DNA of 64,000 nt, taken from NCBI RefSeq assembly GCF_003065385.1, contig NZ_CP023277.1, positions 1,644,889 to 1,708,888 of the forward strand, read 5' to 3'. Origin of the DNA: Polynucleobacter acidiphobus (lineage in GTDB: Bacteria; Pseudomonadota; Gammaproteobacteria; Burkholderiales; Burkholderiaceae). The notes under the pieces were generated by a model. It was given only the letters and a program-made list of their open reading frames with translations, ran no database searches and was not told the origin of the DNA. The position numbers and the translations under genes were made by a program. This document shows positions 1 to 6,297 of the stretch, one piece after another (the first letter of the stretch is position 1; every line of letters starts with the position of its first letter).

Positions 1-5
1 ACAGG

Positions 6-30
6 TTAACCGTCCTCAGAGGTAGAATTT
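6..30 (+). repeat. Left terminal inverted repeat of the IS
   Basis: The sequence beginning TTAACCG at position 6 matches the reverse complement of 1141-1165 at 19 of 25 positions, including the outer 7 bases without a mismatch. It lies 22 bp before orfA and probably also holds the weak IS promoter. Confidence 0.8.
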
Positions 31-51
31 TCTCTAATAGAGGAGTTCTGC

Positions 52-318
52 ATGAAGCGTTCTAAATTTACCGATAGCCAAATCATGGATGCCCTTAAAC
101 GGGTTGATGCTGGCTTGGGTGTTCCTGATGTTTGCCGAGAGCTCGGCATTAGCTCTGCCACCTTTTACAAGTGGCGCGCCAAGTATGGCGGCATGGATAC
201 CTCGATGATGGCTCGCATGAAGGAGCTTGAAGCAGAGAACGCCCGCTTAAAGAAGATGTATATCGAAGAGAAGCTTAAGGCGGAGATCGTGACCGAAGCC
301 CTCGCAAAAAAGTGGTGA
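52..318 (+). CDS. IS3-family transposase OrfA (helix-turn-helix protein)
   Basis: This 88-residue protein has the usual OrfA layout: an N-terminal helix-turn-helix of the HTH_8/HTH_23 kind at about residues 5-45 (FTDSQI..., [20 protein letters not shown]), then a leucine-zipper-like helix at about 50-75 ([10 protein letters not shown]). OrfA binds the IS ends and, when joined to OrfB by frameshifting, forms the active OrfAB transposase. AGGAG stands just before the ATG. The last sense codons gca aaa aag contain an A-AAA-AAG slippery heptamer immediately before TGG TGA, so a share of ribosomes should slip by -1 into orfB. It looks full length and undamaged. Confidence 0.9.
   Translation: MKRSKFTDSQIMDALKRVDAGLGVPDVCRELGISSATFYKWRAKYGGMDTSMMARMKELEAENARLKKMYIEEKLKAEIVTEALAKKW
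306..312 (+). promoter_or_regulatory. Programmed -1 ribosomal frameshift site (A AAA AAG)
   Basis: The heptamer A-AAA-AAG lies in the zero frame of orfA two codons before its stop, and the downstream frame is exactly -1. This is the standard signal used by IS3-family elements to make the OrfAB fusion. I did not fold a downstream stimulatory structure, but the sequence after 318 (ccatctcaca gacgtgagatgg) forms an inverted repeat about 7 nt past the slip site that could serve as the stimulating hairpin. Confidence 0.82.
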
Positions 319-1139
319 GGCCATCTCACAGACGTGAGATGGCCCAGCGGGCAGTCAGAGATAAAGCAATCCCCATTCGTTTGGCTTGCGAAGCTTTTAG
401 GGTTAGCGAGTCTTGCTATCGCTATGAGGCCAAGAGTAATGCCGAGAACGAGCAGATTGCCAACTGGCTGATCCGATTGACGGATAACAACCGCAGCTGG
501 GGCTTTGGGCTGTGCTATTTGCACCTTCGCAATGTCAAGAACTTCAAATGGAACCACAAACGCATTTACCGGATTTACCGGGAGTTAGAACTGAACCTGC
601 GCATCAAACCCCGCAAGCGTTTGGTACGGGATAAGCCCGATGCCTTGGTGGTGCCGCTCGGTATCAACCAGGTGTGGTCGATGGATTTTATGCATGACCA
701 GTTACAAGATGGCAGATCCATCCGCCTCTTTAACGTGATTGACGACTTTAACCGGGAAGCTTTGGGCATTGAGGTGGACTTCTCGCTGCCATCCGAGCGC
801 GTAATCCGCGCTTTAGATCAGATCATTGCTTGGCGCGGTAAGCCTGCCGTTATACGAGCGGACAACGGGCCAGAACTGGTGAGCGGCAGACTGATGGAAT
901 GGGCAGCCAAACATCAGATCCATATTACCCATATCCAACCCGGTAAACCACAGCAAAATGCGTATGTCGAGCGCTTTAATCGCACCGTGAGGTATGAATG
1001 GCTATCGCAGCATTATTGGCAAAGCGTAGATGAAGTTCAAGAGTTTGCAACAGAGTGGATGTATAAATATAACCATCAACGTCCAAATATGGCATTGGGC
1101 GGTATTACCCCGAAACAGCGACTAGCCATGGTTGCTTAA
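312..1139 (+). CDS. IS3-family transposase OrfB (DD35E integrase core)
   Basis: This 275-residue protein has an HTH_21-like region at about 45-100 and an rve integrase core at about 112-215. The catalytic triad is visible: D125 (SMDF), D184 (RADNGPE) and E220 (NAYVERFNR), with exactly 35 residues between the second D and E. It catalyses strand transfer of the IS ends. The frame is open from GTG at 312, overlapping the orfA stop, and most active enzyme probably comes from -1 frameshifting rather than independent initiation. No stop codon or deletion is seen, so the element may still be active. Confidence 0.92.
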   Translation: MVRPSHRREMAQRAVRDKAIPIRLACEAFRVSESCYRYEAKSNAENEQIANWLIRLTDNNRSWGFGLCYLHLRNVKNFKWNHKRIYRIYRELELNLRIKPRKRLVRDKPDALVVPLGINQVWSMDFMHDQLQDGRSIRLFNVIDDFNREALGIEVDFSLPSERVIRALDQIIAWRGKPAVIRADNGPELVSGRLMEWAAKHQIHITHIQPGKPQQNAYVERFNRTVRYEWLSQHYWQSVDEVQEFATEWMYKYNHQRPNMALGGITPKQRLAMVA

Positions 1140-1140
1140 T

Positions 1141-1165
1141 GAATCCTACTTCTGGGTTCGGTTAA
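1141..1165 (-). repeat. Right terminal inverted repeat of the IS
   Basis: Read on the minus strand this begins TTAACCG and matches the left end at 19 of 25 positions. It starts just after the orfB stop and ends 2 bp before the ATG of the following gene. Confidence 0.8.
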
Positions 1166-1167
1166 AA

Positions 1168-1608
1168 ATGGGGGGATTACCATTAAAACTGTCTGCCGCT
1201 AAAAAACCCGCGCATTTAAGCGCAGTGGTCATTCGGCGCAATAAATTGATTGCTAAATTGTGGGAACAAATCCAACTCGCTAAAAGTCAAATTGAAGGCA
1301 CTGCATTTACGGTAAAGAAATTTCGCAGTATTAAAGATACGGAAACGGGACTGCGTAAGAGTGTGGAAGTGAATAAACGCATACGCGAGTGGTGGTTTAG
1401 AAATGAGGCGGGTAAGGTCTGTGTGAGTATTCGCTACGGCACTCAAGTGATTGAGTTAGCGAAGGGCAAACACAGTATTGAAGTGGAGAATGCACAAGCA
1501 CTGATTAAAGCATTAGAGACAGTAAAGCAAGCGGTGGAAGCGGGTGAATTGGATACGCAGATTGAGAATGCGGGTAATCATTTGCGCAGTGGCTTTCGTA
1601 AATCCTAA
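1168..1608 (+). CDS. DUF6641-like hypothetical protein, 5' end abutting the IS
   Basis: The ATG at 1168 gives 146 residues: a basic N-terminus with an RRNKLIAKLWEQ helix, then KRIREWWFRNEAGKVCVSIRYGT and a C-terminal helical part rich in K and E. I recognise this as resembling DUF6641, a family of about 140 residues with no known function; this is from memory, not a search. No Shine-Dalgarno is visible because the 20 bp upstream belong to the IS right end, and the frame stays open back to 1132 inside the IS. The native leader, and perhaps a few codons, were probably replaced by the insertion, so expression is doubtful. It is followed 3 bp later by another small ORF. Confidence 0.6.
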   Translation: MGGLPLKLSAAKKPAHLSAVVIRRNKLIAKLWEQIQLAKSQIEGTAFTVKKFRSIKDTETGLRKSVEVNKRIREWWFRNEAGKVCVSIRYGTQVIELAKGKHSIEVENAQALIKALETVKQAVEAGELDTQIENAGNHLRSGFRKS

Positions 1609-1611
1609 TAC

Positions 1612-1866
1612 GTGCGTCGTGTTAAAACGACACTGTGGATAGAGATAGACGCATACGGCTTAAATAGTTGTATGCGCTTTTTTGAGATTGCCAATCATCA
1701 TTCCGTCGCTCCAACGAAACCGCAGACGCCCGCACAAGCACGGATTCGGTCATTGCAACAGCAAAAAGACAGTGTCAATCGTGCGCTGCAAATAGAACGT
1801 AAGCGACAGCGCATCGCACGTGCGCAGCAGTCATTAGCACAAGCAAATAAACTGATGGCTACTTAA
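1612..1866 (+). CDS. Small basic hypothetical protein
   Basis: From GTG at 1612 the frame codes 84 residues; an ATG at 1672 would give 64. The C-terminal half (ARIRSLQQQKDSVNRALQIERKRQRIARAQQSLAQANK) is strongly basic, predicted helical and coiled-coil-like. I do not recognise a family. It sits 3 bp after the DUF6641-like gene and may be translationally coupled to it. Neither start has a good Shine-Dalgarno sequence. The absence of hydrophobic or enzyme motifs suggests a nucleic-acid-binding or scaffold role, but that is only inference. It could also be a decayed remnant. Confidence 0.4.
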   Translation: MRRVKTTLWIEIDAYGLNSCMRFFEIANHHSVAPTKPQTPAQARIRSLQQQKDSVNRALQIERKRQRIARAQQSLAQANKLMAT

Positions 1867-1890
1867 AAATTAATATGGAGCTAAAAAAAG

Positions 1891-2241
1891 TTAAGGTTTC
1901 AACGCCTTATTCATACATTCAGAGAGATATTGATAATGCGCTTCCGCTTTTTTTGTTATCTGCACCGACTTTTTGCGACCATCAACCCTATCCTCAACCA
2001 GCTCAATATATCCTTTGCCAACTAAATTCTTAAGACGAGCGTGTAAGGTAGCCTGTGAGCCAAATTGCTCTAAATGGATAACATCACCAACTAACAGTTG
2101 CTTTTGATTGACTGAAGCCCTATATACGTAATCTAAGATTTGTTGCTCGAGTGAGTCTAATTGACTGCCTGGCTTAATACGGTCCAGTGAATCTAAAGCG
2201 TTTAAAAAACGGGCGTAGGCTGTGGGTTTAATGGCTTTCAT
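1891..2241 (-). CDS. MarR-like winged-helix transcriptional regulator
   Basis: This 116-residue protein has a predicted winged helix-turn-helix at about 25-100: LEQQILDYVYRAS, then a recognition region FGSQATLHARLKNLVGKGYIELVEDRVDGRKKSVQITKKA with the DGRKK wing typical of MarR proteins. It is shorter than most MarR proteins (about 140), lacking much of the dimerisation helices, so it may belong to a short wHTH subfamily. It is divergent from a membrane-protein gene at 2311 and its start codon lies inside one arm of an 8-bp inverted repeat, suggesting autorepression and control of the neighbour. Confidence 0.72.
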   Translation of the reverse strand: MKAIKPTAYARFLNALDSLDRIKPGSQLDSLEQQILDYVYRASVNQKQLLVGDVIHLEQFGSQATLHARLKNLVGKGYIELVEDRVDGRKKSVQITKKAEAHYQYLSECMNKALKP

Positions 2242-2280
2242 ACAAAGATTTTATATCACAAAGCGGAAAAAATTTGTATG
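2239..2280. promoter_or_regulatory. Putative paired operator in the divergent MarR/membrane-protein intergenic region
   Basis: CATACAAA at 2239-2246 is repeated as its exact reverse complement TTTGTATG at 2273-2280. The half-sites extend as CTTT(N)CATACAAA on both sides, allowing one inserted base. One copy covers the regulator's start codon, the other overlaps the possible -35 of the gene at 2311. Two oppositely oriented sites in a 69-bp divergent spacer fit a regulator acting on both genes; binding itself is inferred. Confidence 0.5.
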
Positions 2281-2304
2281 CAAAGTGTTAATAAATTTTA
2301 TAAT
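2274..2304 (+). promoter_or_regulatory. Candidate promoter with -10 TATAAT close to the start codon
   Basis: A perfect TATAAT at 2299-2304 ends 6 bp before the ATG at 2311. A TTGTAT hexamer at 2274-2279 could serve as -35, though the 19-bp spacer is longer than ideal. If used, transcription would begin at about the A of the start codon and give a leaderless mRNA. The -35 overlaps the right operator half-site. Confidence 0.45.
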
Positions 2305-2310
2305 TAGCTA

Positions 2311-2883
2311 ATGCCGCGTTCTAAATTCCTTAATCATCTTTTTTTTGAAATACTACTAAGCGCAGCTTTATACATCGCGTTTTTTTATTTCAATCTATTT
2401 GTGTTGGCACCATTTGAGGTTGCGCAAGGAGTTAGTTGGATTTTTTTACCTGCGGGCTTGCGAATTTTTATAGCTCTGATTTTTGATTATTCGGGTGCAG
2501 TTGGACTTGCAGTGGCATCATTGATTATCAACTTCATAAGCTTTTCTGAATACGATCTCATTTCAATCTTAGGCATTGCTGCCATTTGTGGTGTAGCGCC
2601 GCTTTTAAGTCGCCACTTTGTGATACATAATTTGAGAGTGCATTCTGATCTCAGTAATATTTCACTATCACAGTTAGTCGCAATAATATTTGTATTCTCT
2701 TTACTCAGTTCAGGCTTACATCAACTATGGTTTGAAGTTAGAAATCTTGAATCCGGTAGTTTTGATCATTTTCTAATTATGCTGTTTGGGGACATCGTGG
2801 GTTCAGTATTGATCATTACTCTGATCAAATATGGAATCAATGTTGTAAAGAAAAAAATGGGTAGAGATAGTTTGATCGAGTAA
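2311..2883 (+). CDS. Polytopic membrane protein, MASE1-like
   Basis: This 190-residue protein shows five to six predicted membrane helices at roughly 8-33, 42-60, 62-80, 87-102, 118-135 and 152-172. The stretch GVSWIFLPAGLRIFIALIFD resembles the membrane-entry part of MASE1 sensor domains, but no kinase, GGDEF or other output domain follows, so it would be a stand-alone membrane domain. The gene is visibly AT-rich, with many TTT and ATT codons unlike the core genes to the right, which suggests recent acquisition. It is divergent from a MarR-like regulator. Function unknown; the MASE1 relation is a tentative reading. Confidence 0.6.
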   Translation: MPRSKFLNHLFFEILLSAALYIAFFYFNLFVLAPFEVAQGVSWIFLPAGLRIFIALIFDYSGAVGLAVASLIINFISFSEYDLISILGIAAICGVAPLLSRHFVIHNLRVHSDLSNISLSQLVAIIFVFSLLSSGLHQLWFEVRNLESGSFDHFLIMLFGDIVGSVLIITLIKYGINVVKKKMGRDSLIE

Positions 2884-2900
2884 TGTCGTTTTAAACGACA
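2884..2900. repeat. 17-bp palindrome after the membrane-protein gene
   Basis: TGTCGTTTTAAACGACA has perfect 8-bp arms around a single T and begins directly after the stop codon. As RNA it could form only a 5-bp stem with a 7-nt loop and has no U tract, so it is not a convincing terminator. It could be a protein-binding site or a weak 3' hairpin. Confidence 0.35.
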
Positions 2901-2968
2901 AATTCCATAACCTCACGGATGAGATATTCCCCAGTTTGAGCTTGGCTGGCTCTTGAAGCCTTTTACCT

Positions 2969-2974
2969 TATAAT
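2969..2974 (+). promoter_or_regulatory. Promoter -10 box of tRNA-Met
   Basis: A perfect TATAAT ends 9 bp before the mature tRNA 5' end. A weak -35 (CTGGCT) lies 17 bp upstream. The expected start at about 2981 would leave a leader of only a few nucleotides for RNase P to remove. Confidence 0.5.
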
Positions 2975-2983
2975 TCTCAGTTC

Positions 2984-3060
2984 GGCGAATTAGCTCAGCT
3001 GGTTAGAGCGACGGAATCATAATCCGCAGGTCCGGGGTTCAAATCCCTGATTCGCCACCA
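2984..3060 (+). tRNA. tRNA-Met (anticodon CAT, elongator type)
   Basis: The 77-nt sequence folds as a standard cloverleaf: acceptor stem GGCGAAT/ATTCGCC with encoded CCA, D arm GCTC-AGCTGGTTAGA-GCGA, anticodon loop ATCATAA giving CAT, and a T arm with GGTTCAAAT. The anticodon could also belong to a lysidine-modified tRNA-Ile, but the GGCGAA acceptor start and general layout resemble the elongator tRNA-Met of Burkholderiales. It does not have the unpaired first acceptor base expected of initiator tRNA. It separates the accessory block on the left from core genes on the right. Confidence 0.88.
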
Positions 3061-3066
3061 AATTCT

Positions 3067-3096
3067 GCCCTCAGCTTGTCTGGGGGCTTTGTTTTT
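3067..3096 (+). terminator. Intrinsic terminator of tRNA-Met
   Basis: An 8-bp stem (GCCCTCAG at 3067-3074 with CTGGGGGC at 3080-3087, one G-U pair, 5-nt loop) is followed by TTTGTTTTT. It starts 6 bp after the tRNA CCA end. Confidence 0.8.
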
Positions 3097-3122
3097 GGAT
3101 CGTTTATTGGTAAGGTATATCG

Positions 3123-3269
3123 ATGATTTCTAGAACGTGGTGGATGATCTTTGGGTTTATTGCTCTTGGTTTAGGCTTTTACATGTACATTCGGGATAAA
3201 GACCTCATTGGTATTGTGATTGCCGTCTTAATTTTATTTGGTTCTTTCTCAGCCAAACCAAAAAAATAG
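3123..3269 (+). CDS. Small hydrophobic protein, 48 residues
   Basis: ATG at 3123 to TAG at 3267-3269 codes 48 residues starting MISRTWWMIFGFIALGLGFYMY, followed by IRDKDLIGIVIAVLILFGSF and a lysine-rich SAKPKK tail. That is two short membrane helices in a hairpin with the charged RDKD loop between. It lies just downstream of the tRNA terminator. The Shine-Dalgarno is weak (TAAGG about 7 bp upstream). I do not recognise a family; it is too short for most gene callers. Confidence 0.5.
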   Translation: MISRTWWMIFGFIALGLGFYMYIRDKDLIGIVIAVLILFGSFSAKPKK

Positions 3270-3275
3270 CTTGTT

Positions 3276-3401
3276 ATGGATCCAAAAATACAACGAGAGC
3301 GCGATGAAGCGGTTAAGCGCAAATATATTTACAAACCCGTCTTCATTATTTTTGGCATCCTTAATCTTTTAATCATTGCTCTATTTGTTATTTCTCTTTA
3401 G
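3276..3401 (+). CDS. Small membrane protein, 41 residues
   Basis: ATG at 3276 to TAG at 3399-3401 codes 41 residues: a charged N-terminal half (MDPKIQRERDEAVKRKYIYKP) and one C-terminal membrane helix (VFIIFGILNLLIIALFVISL). It starts 6 bp after the previous small ORF, so the two may be one transcription unit. Its last 14 bp overlap the 3' end of the convergent Fe-S flavoprotein gene. The amphipathic-plus-single-TM layout is real-looking, but no family is recognised. Confidence 0.45.
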   Translation: MDPKIQRERDEAVKRKYIYKPVFIIFGILNLLIIALFVISL

Positions 3402-4665
3402 TTGTATTCTTCACTTCATCTTTGATTTCACTGGTATTTGCAACTAGCCCGTAAGGTTTGACCAGCTGCCAGACATGATTAGGCACCATGTTTTTCATCT
3501 TCTTTGGTAGCTCTCTGCGCAGGTGTAATACCGTTTCAATCGCTTTCATCTCAACCCGTGCTCTTGCAAACTCTAATCCCCTGGGACCAATCTTAGGCAT
3601 GAGCCACCCGACGATCGGTCTTAACCAATTAGGCATCTGACGCAGTGGTAAACCACCAGCAGCTAACTCAACGTTTTTCATAAACCCTCTGACAGGGCTT
3701 GCGCGATTACCAGCACTTTCTGGTTCAGTAAGTTTTATTTGATTACCCAACAGATTGAGTAACTCTTCTCCCTGCTGATTACGCACAATTAACCATTGCT
3801 CCCCGGAGCCACCCATGTAGCCAACCGTGATATCAGAAAGCGCATTGGTGTAATCCACGCAGGTTCTGCATGTTAGTGGGAAAAAATCGGGTCTGAGTTT
3901 AGATAATGGCAGCATCAGAAATGGAATTGTTTTATTTCGTCCATCTTGATATCGCAACTCCACATGGTAGTCGGCCCTGAACTCTAAATAGGTAATGTCT
4001 TCTGGGCTCTCATCAATCAGTTGTAAAAACTCATGGAAGTTCTCTGTACTGGTGTTGTCTGAACAGGGTGTACCAATCACATAAAGTTTTTTTAAATTGA
4101 GCTCTTTTTCTAAAGCACGCAATGCATAAACCTGGCAAGGAATACCAATCACTCCAAGCCGTTGGTAATTTCTCTCTTTTGCTATATCCAGAAGAGCCAG
4201 AAGCGGGGCGTAGCCCATCCGCATACCCCGTGCTTGATGAAGCTCTTGAGGATCGGTGATCAGGACAGGCATGGGTCGCCAACGATCATCTGGATCTGGT
4301 GCCATCGTTAATACGGCATCTACTAAATTGTTATTGAGAAGTTGGCTGGCAATCGAGGTGGTAATTCCGGTCCACTGAGCACCCTCGAGTGGCTCTCGCA
4401 TACTTGCCCGGTACATCTTGCGATAAACCCCAAAGAAGAGTTGATCGCCGCTGAATGCTCGAGATTTTCCATGTATCTCTTGCTCAAGGGATTCATATTG
4501 AGGATCAATAAACTGACAGGCACGGCCACAACGCTTGGGATCTGAAGATCTAGAAATGCCGCAATCGGTACAAAGCTCTCGTTCAGGCGCACCGCTTTCA
4601 GTTTTGAAGAAAATGGTTCGCTTTTGGAGCGTTGATTTCAGAGTTGTCATTACAGAGACAAGCAT
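3388..4665 (-). CDS. Coenzyme F420 hydrogenase/dehydrogenase beta-subunit family protein (BciB/HCAR-like)
   Basis: This 425-residue protein (420 from an internal ATG at 4650) has an N-terminal cysteine cluster C32-x2-C35-x10-C46-x3-C50, as in Fe-S proteins of this family, then FrhB N- and C-terminal domains. The segments GIPCQVYALRALEKELNLKKLYVIGTPCSDN and CRTCVDYTNALSDITVGYMGG resemble BciB (ferredoxin-dependent 8-vinyl reductase) and plant 7-hydroxymethyl chlorophyll a reductase. These are Fe-S flavoenzymes that reduce chlorophyll intermediates. No photosynthesis gene is present in the window, so the substrate here is unknown. It is divergent from the GST gene with 16 bp between. Confidence 0.75.
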   Translation of the reverse strand: MLVSVMTTLKSTLQKRTIFFKTESGAPERELCTDCGISRSSDPKRCGRACQFIDPQYESLEQEIHGKSRAFSGDQLFFGVYRKMYRASMREPLEGAQWTGITTSIASQLLNNNLVDAVLTMAPDPDDRWRPMPVLITDPQELHQARGMRMGYAPLLALLDIAKERNYQRLGVIGIPCQVYALRALEKELNLKKLYVIGTPCSDNTSTENFHEFLQLIDESPEDITYLEFRADYHVELRYQDGRNKTIPFLMLPLSKLRPDFFPLTCRTCVDYTNALSDITVGYMGGSGEQWLIVRNQQGEELLNLLGNQIKLTEPESAGNRASPVRGFMKNVELAAGGLPLRQMPNWLRPIVGWLMPKIGPRGLEFARARVEMKAIETVLHLRRELPKKMKNMVPNHVWQLVKPYGLVANTSEIKDEVKNTTKEK

Positions 4666-4693
4666 AGCAAATTAATCGTCTATGATTAAATTT

Positions 4694-5365
4694 ATGAAAC
4701 CAACTCTATATAGCTTCTGGCGTAGCTCTGCTGCCTTTCGAGTGCGAATTGCACTGAATTTGAAAGGGATTGAATACGAGGTGATTCCAGTCCACCTTCG
4801 TAAGGGCGGTGGTGAGCAGCTCCAGGAATCTTATCAATCCCTCAACCCGAATGGCTTGGTACCACTGTATATCGATGCGGGCATTGCCTTGCATCAATCG
4901 GCTGCCATCATTGAATTTCTCGAAGAAAAGTACCCCACTCCAACTTTGTTACCCACTAAGGTCGAAGATCGAGCCTGGGTGCGAGGTTTGGCGCAGGATA
5001 TCGCCGCTGATATTCACCCGCTGAATAATCTTCGGGTTCTGCGTTATCTGGTTGGAAAACTTGGGATTAGTAATGAAGCGCGTATTGGTTGGTACAACCA
5101 TTGGCTTGAAAAGGGACTCGTGAGTCTAGAAAAACGTCTCTCGAATGACGCGCGCGTTGGCCAATTCTGCTATGGCGATCAGCCAGGCATGGCCGATGCA
5201 TTTTTAGTTCCGCAAGTATTTAATGCATACGATGCCAAGATCAATTTTGCTAGCTATCCAACCTTAAATCGGATTACGCACAACTGCATGCAACTCCCTG
5301 CATTTGTGAATGCCTCTTGGGAACATCAAGTGGATGCGGAAGGAAAAAATCCAGAGCCTAGCTAG
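4694..5365 (+). CDS. maiA: Maleylacetoacetate isomerase (zeta-class glutathione S-transferase)
   Basis: The 223-residue protein has the zeta-GST signature SSAAFRVRIALNLKGI near the N-terminus, with the catalytic serine pair, and the NPNGLVPLYI and LHQSAAIIEFLEE glutathione-binding segments, then an all-helical C-terminal domain. The family converts maleylacetoacetate to fumarylacetoacetate in tyrosine degradation using glutathione. The start at 4694 gives the usual MKPTLYSFWRSSA; ATG at 4682 in the same frame is possible, and neither has a Shine-Dalgarno. No fumarylacetoacetase or homogentisate gene is adjacent, so the true substrate could differ. Confidence 0.85.
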   Translation: MKPTLYSFWRSSAAFRVRIALNLKGIEYEVIPVHLRKGGGEQLQESYQSLNPNGLVPLYIDAGIALHQSAAIIEFLEEKYPTPTLLPTKVEDRAWVRGLAQDIAADIHPLNNLRVLRYLVGKLGISNEARIGWYNHWLEKGLVSLEKRLSNDARVGQFCYGDQPGMADAFLVPQVFNAYDAKINFASYPTLNRITHNCMQLPAFVNASWEHQVDAEGKNPEPS

Positions 5366-6290
5366 GCGTCATCCACCATACGAGGATCGATAGCGTAAAT
5401 AAAGAACCTAGGGTGGTAATGAGTACGACTCGTGAGATCAGAGAGCCATCAGCTCGGTAATACTGAGCCAGCATGAATGGGCCTGTACCCGTTGGCAAAG
5501 CACTCACCAATACGGCGGCATAAACCCAGAACGTCGGTAATCCCAAGATCGGATCCGCTACCACCCAAACGACGAATGGTTGCAAAATCAGTTTTACAAA
5601 CACCAAGCTCCAAGTGGTCTTTGCGGGTGCGGCAGTTTTTTGGACTAAAAATAATCCAATCGATACTAAGGCACAAGGACTGGCTGCGGCCCCCAAAAAA
5701 CTGACAAACTGACGCAGTGGCGCGTAGAGTTCTAGACCGGTGGTCGCCCAAAGCGCCCCACAAAATGGCGCTACCAATAGAGGATTAGTGGCCAAGGATT
5801 TAGCAACCGTTTGAATAATTTCACCAAACGGCTTTTTGGCGTGTACCCCGAGCTCAATAAAGATGATCGCCACCGCAAAGAGTGCACACACCACAATCAA
5901 GGTCGCAATCACGGCAGGCCCAAGGCCACTTTCACCAAAAGCGAGCAGTAATAGCGGGATGCCCATATACCCAGTGTTCGCATACGAGCCACTCAAGCTT
6001 TGAAAACTAGCCACGGTCCAATCTTTGGTCTGAATCCGGTAATAAATTAAGAGGGCCAAATAGACCAAGATCGCACCCGAGCTAAATGCGATGATGAATC
6101 CTGGTTGCCAAAGTTCCTGCCAATTACTGTGCGCAGTGAAGTCAAACATTTGGGCTGGCAGCGCGAGCCACACCACAAAGCGATTAATTTCGGTCGATGC
6201 GTTGGGACTTAACTTACCTGTCTTCCCACAAATATATCCTGCCAAGATCAAGGCAAAGATCGGAATAATGACGTTAAGAACGTGCAGCAA
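5358..6290 (-). CDS. AEC-family (auxin efflux carrier) permease
   Basis: This 310-residue protein has about ten hydrophobic segments in two repeats, starting with LNVIIPIFALILAGYICGKTGKLS, the typical AEC N-terminus. The family exports or imports organic anions such as malate or malonate; the substrate cannot be read from sequence. It overlaps the 3' end of maiA by 8 bp tail to tail. On the other side the gamma-carbonic anhydrase gene ends 7 bp upstream of its start, so the two are probably cotranscribed. Confidence 0.85.
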   Translation of the reverse strand: MLHVLNVIIPIFALILAGYICGKTGKLSPNASTEINRFVVWLALPAQMFDFTAHSNWQELWQPGFIIAFSSGAILVYLALLIYYRIQTKDWTVASFQSLSGSYANTGYMGIPLLLLAFGESGLGPAVIATLIVVCALFAVAIIFIELGVHAKKPFGEIIQTVAKSLATNPLLVAPFCGALWATTGLELYAPLRQFVSFLGAAASPCALVSIGLFLVQKTAAPAKTTWSLVFVKLILQPFVVWVVADPILGLPTFWVYAAVLVSALPTGTGPFMLAQYYRADGSLISRVVLITTLGSLFTLSILVWWMTPS

Positions 6291-6297
6291 TGAAAGC

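Larger units (their letters stand above)
6..1165 (+). mobile_element. IS3-family insertion sequence (IS407/IS51-like group), complete
   Basis: Two overlapping transposase frames lie between imperfect terminal inverted repeats at 6-30 and 1141-1165; 19 of 25 positions match and both ends read TTAACCG inward. A 1160 bp length, an orfA/orfB overlap with an A6G slippery run and a DD35E integrase core are typical of the IS3 family. No target-site duplication is visible: the 4 bases outside the left end are CAGG and outside the right end AAAT. The flanks may have rearranged after insertion, or my boundaries may be off by a few bases. The right end lies directly against the start codon of the next gene. 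Confidence 0.88.

Noticed and set aside
165..557. Long frame on the minus strand inside the transposase
   Set aside because: Antisense to both transposase frames, no Shine-Dalgarno, no recognisable domain; the sense frames are clearly coding.
2984..3060. tRNA-Met as attachment site of an integrated island
   Set aside because: No integrase gene and no repeat of the tRNA 3' end were found in the window, and the accessory DNA lies on the 5' side of the tRNA.
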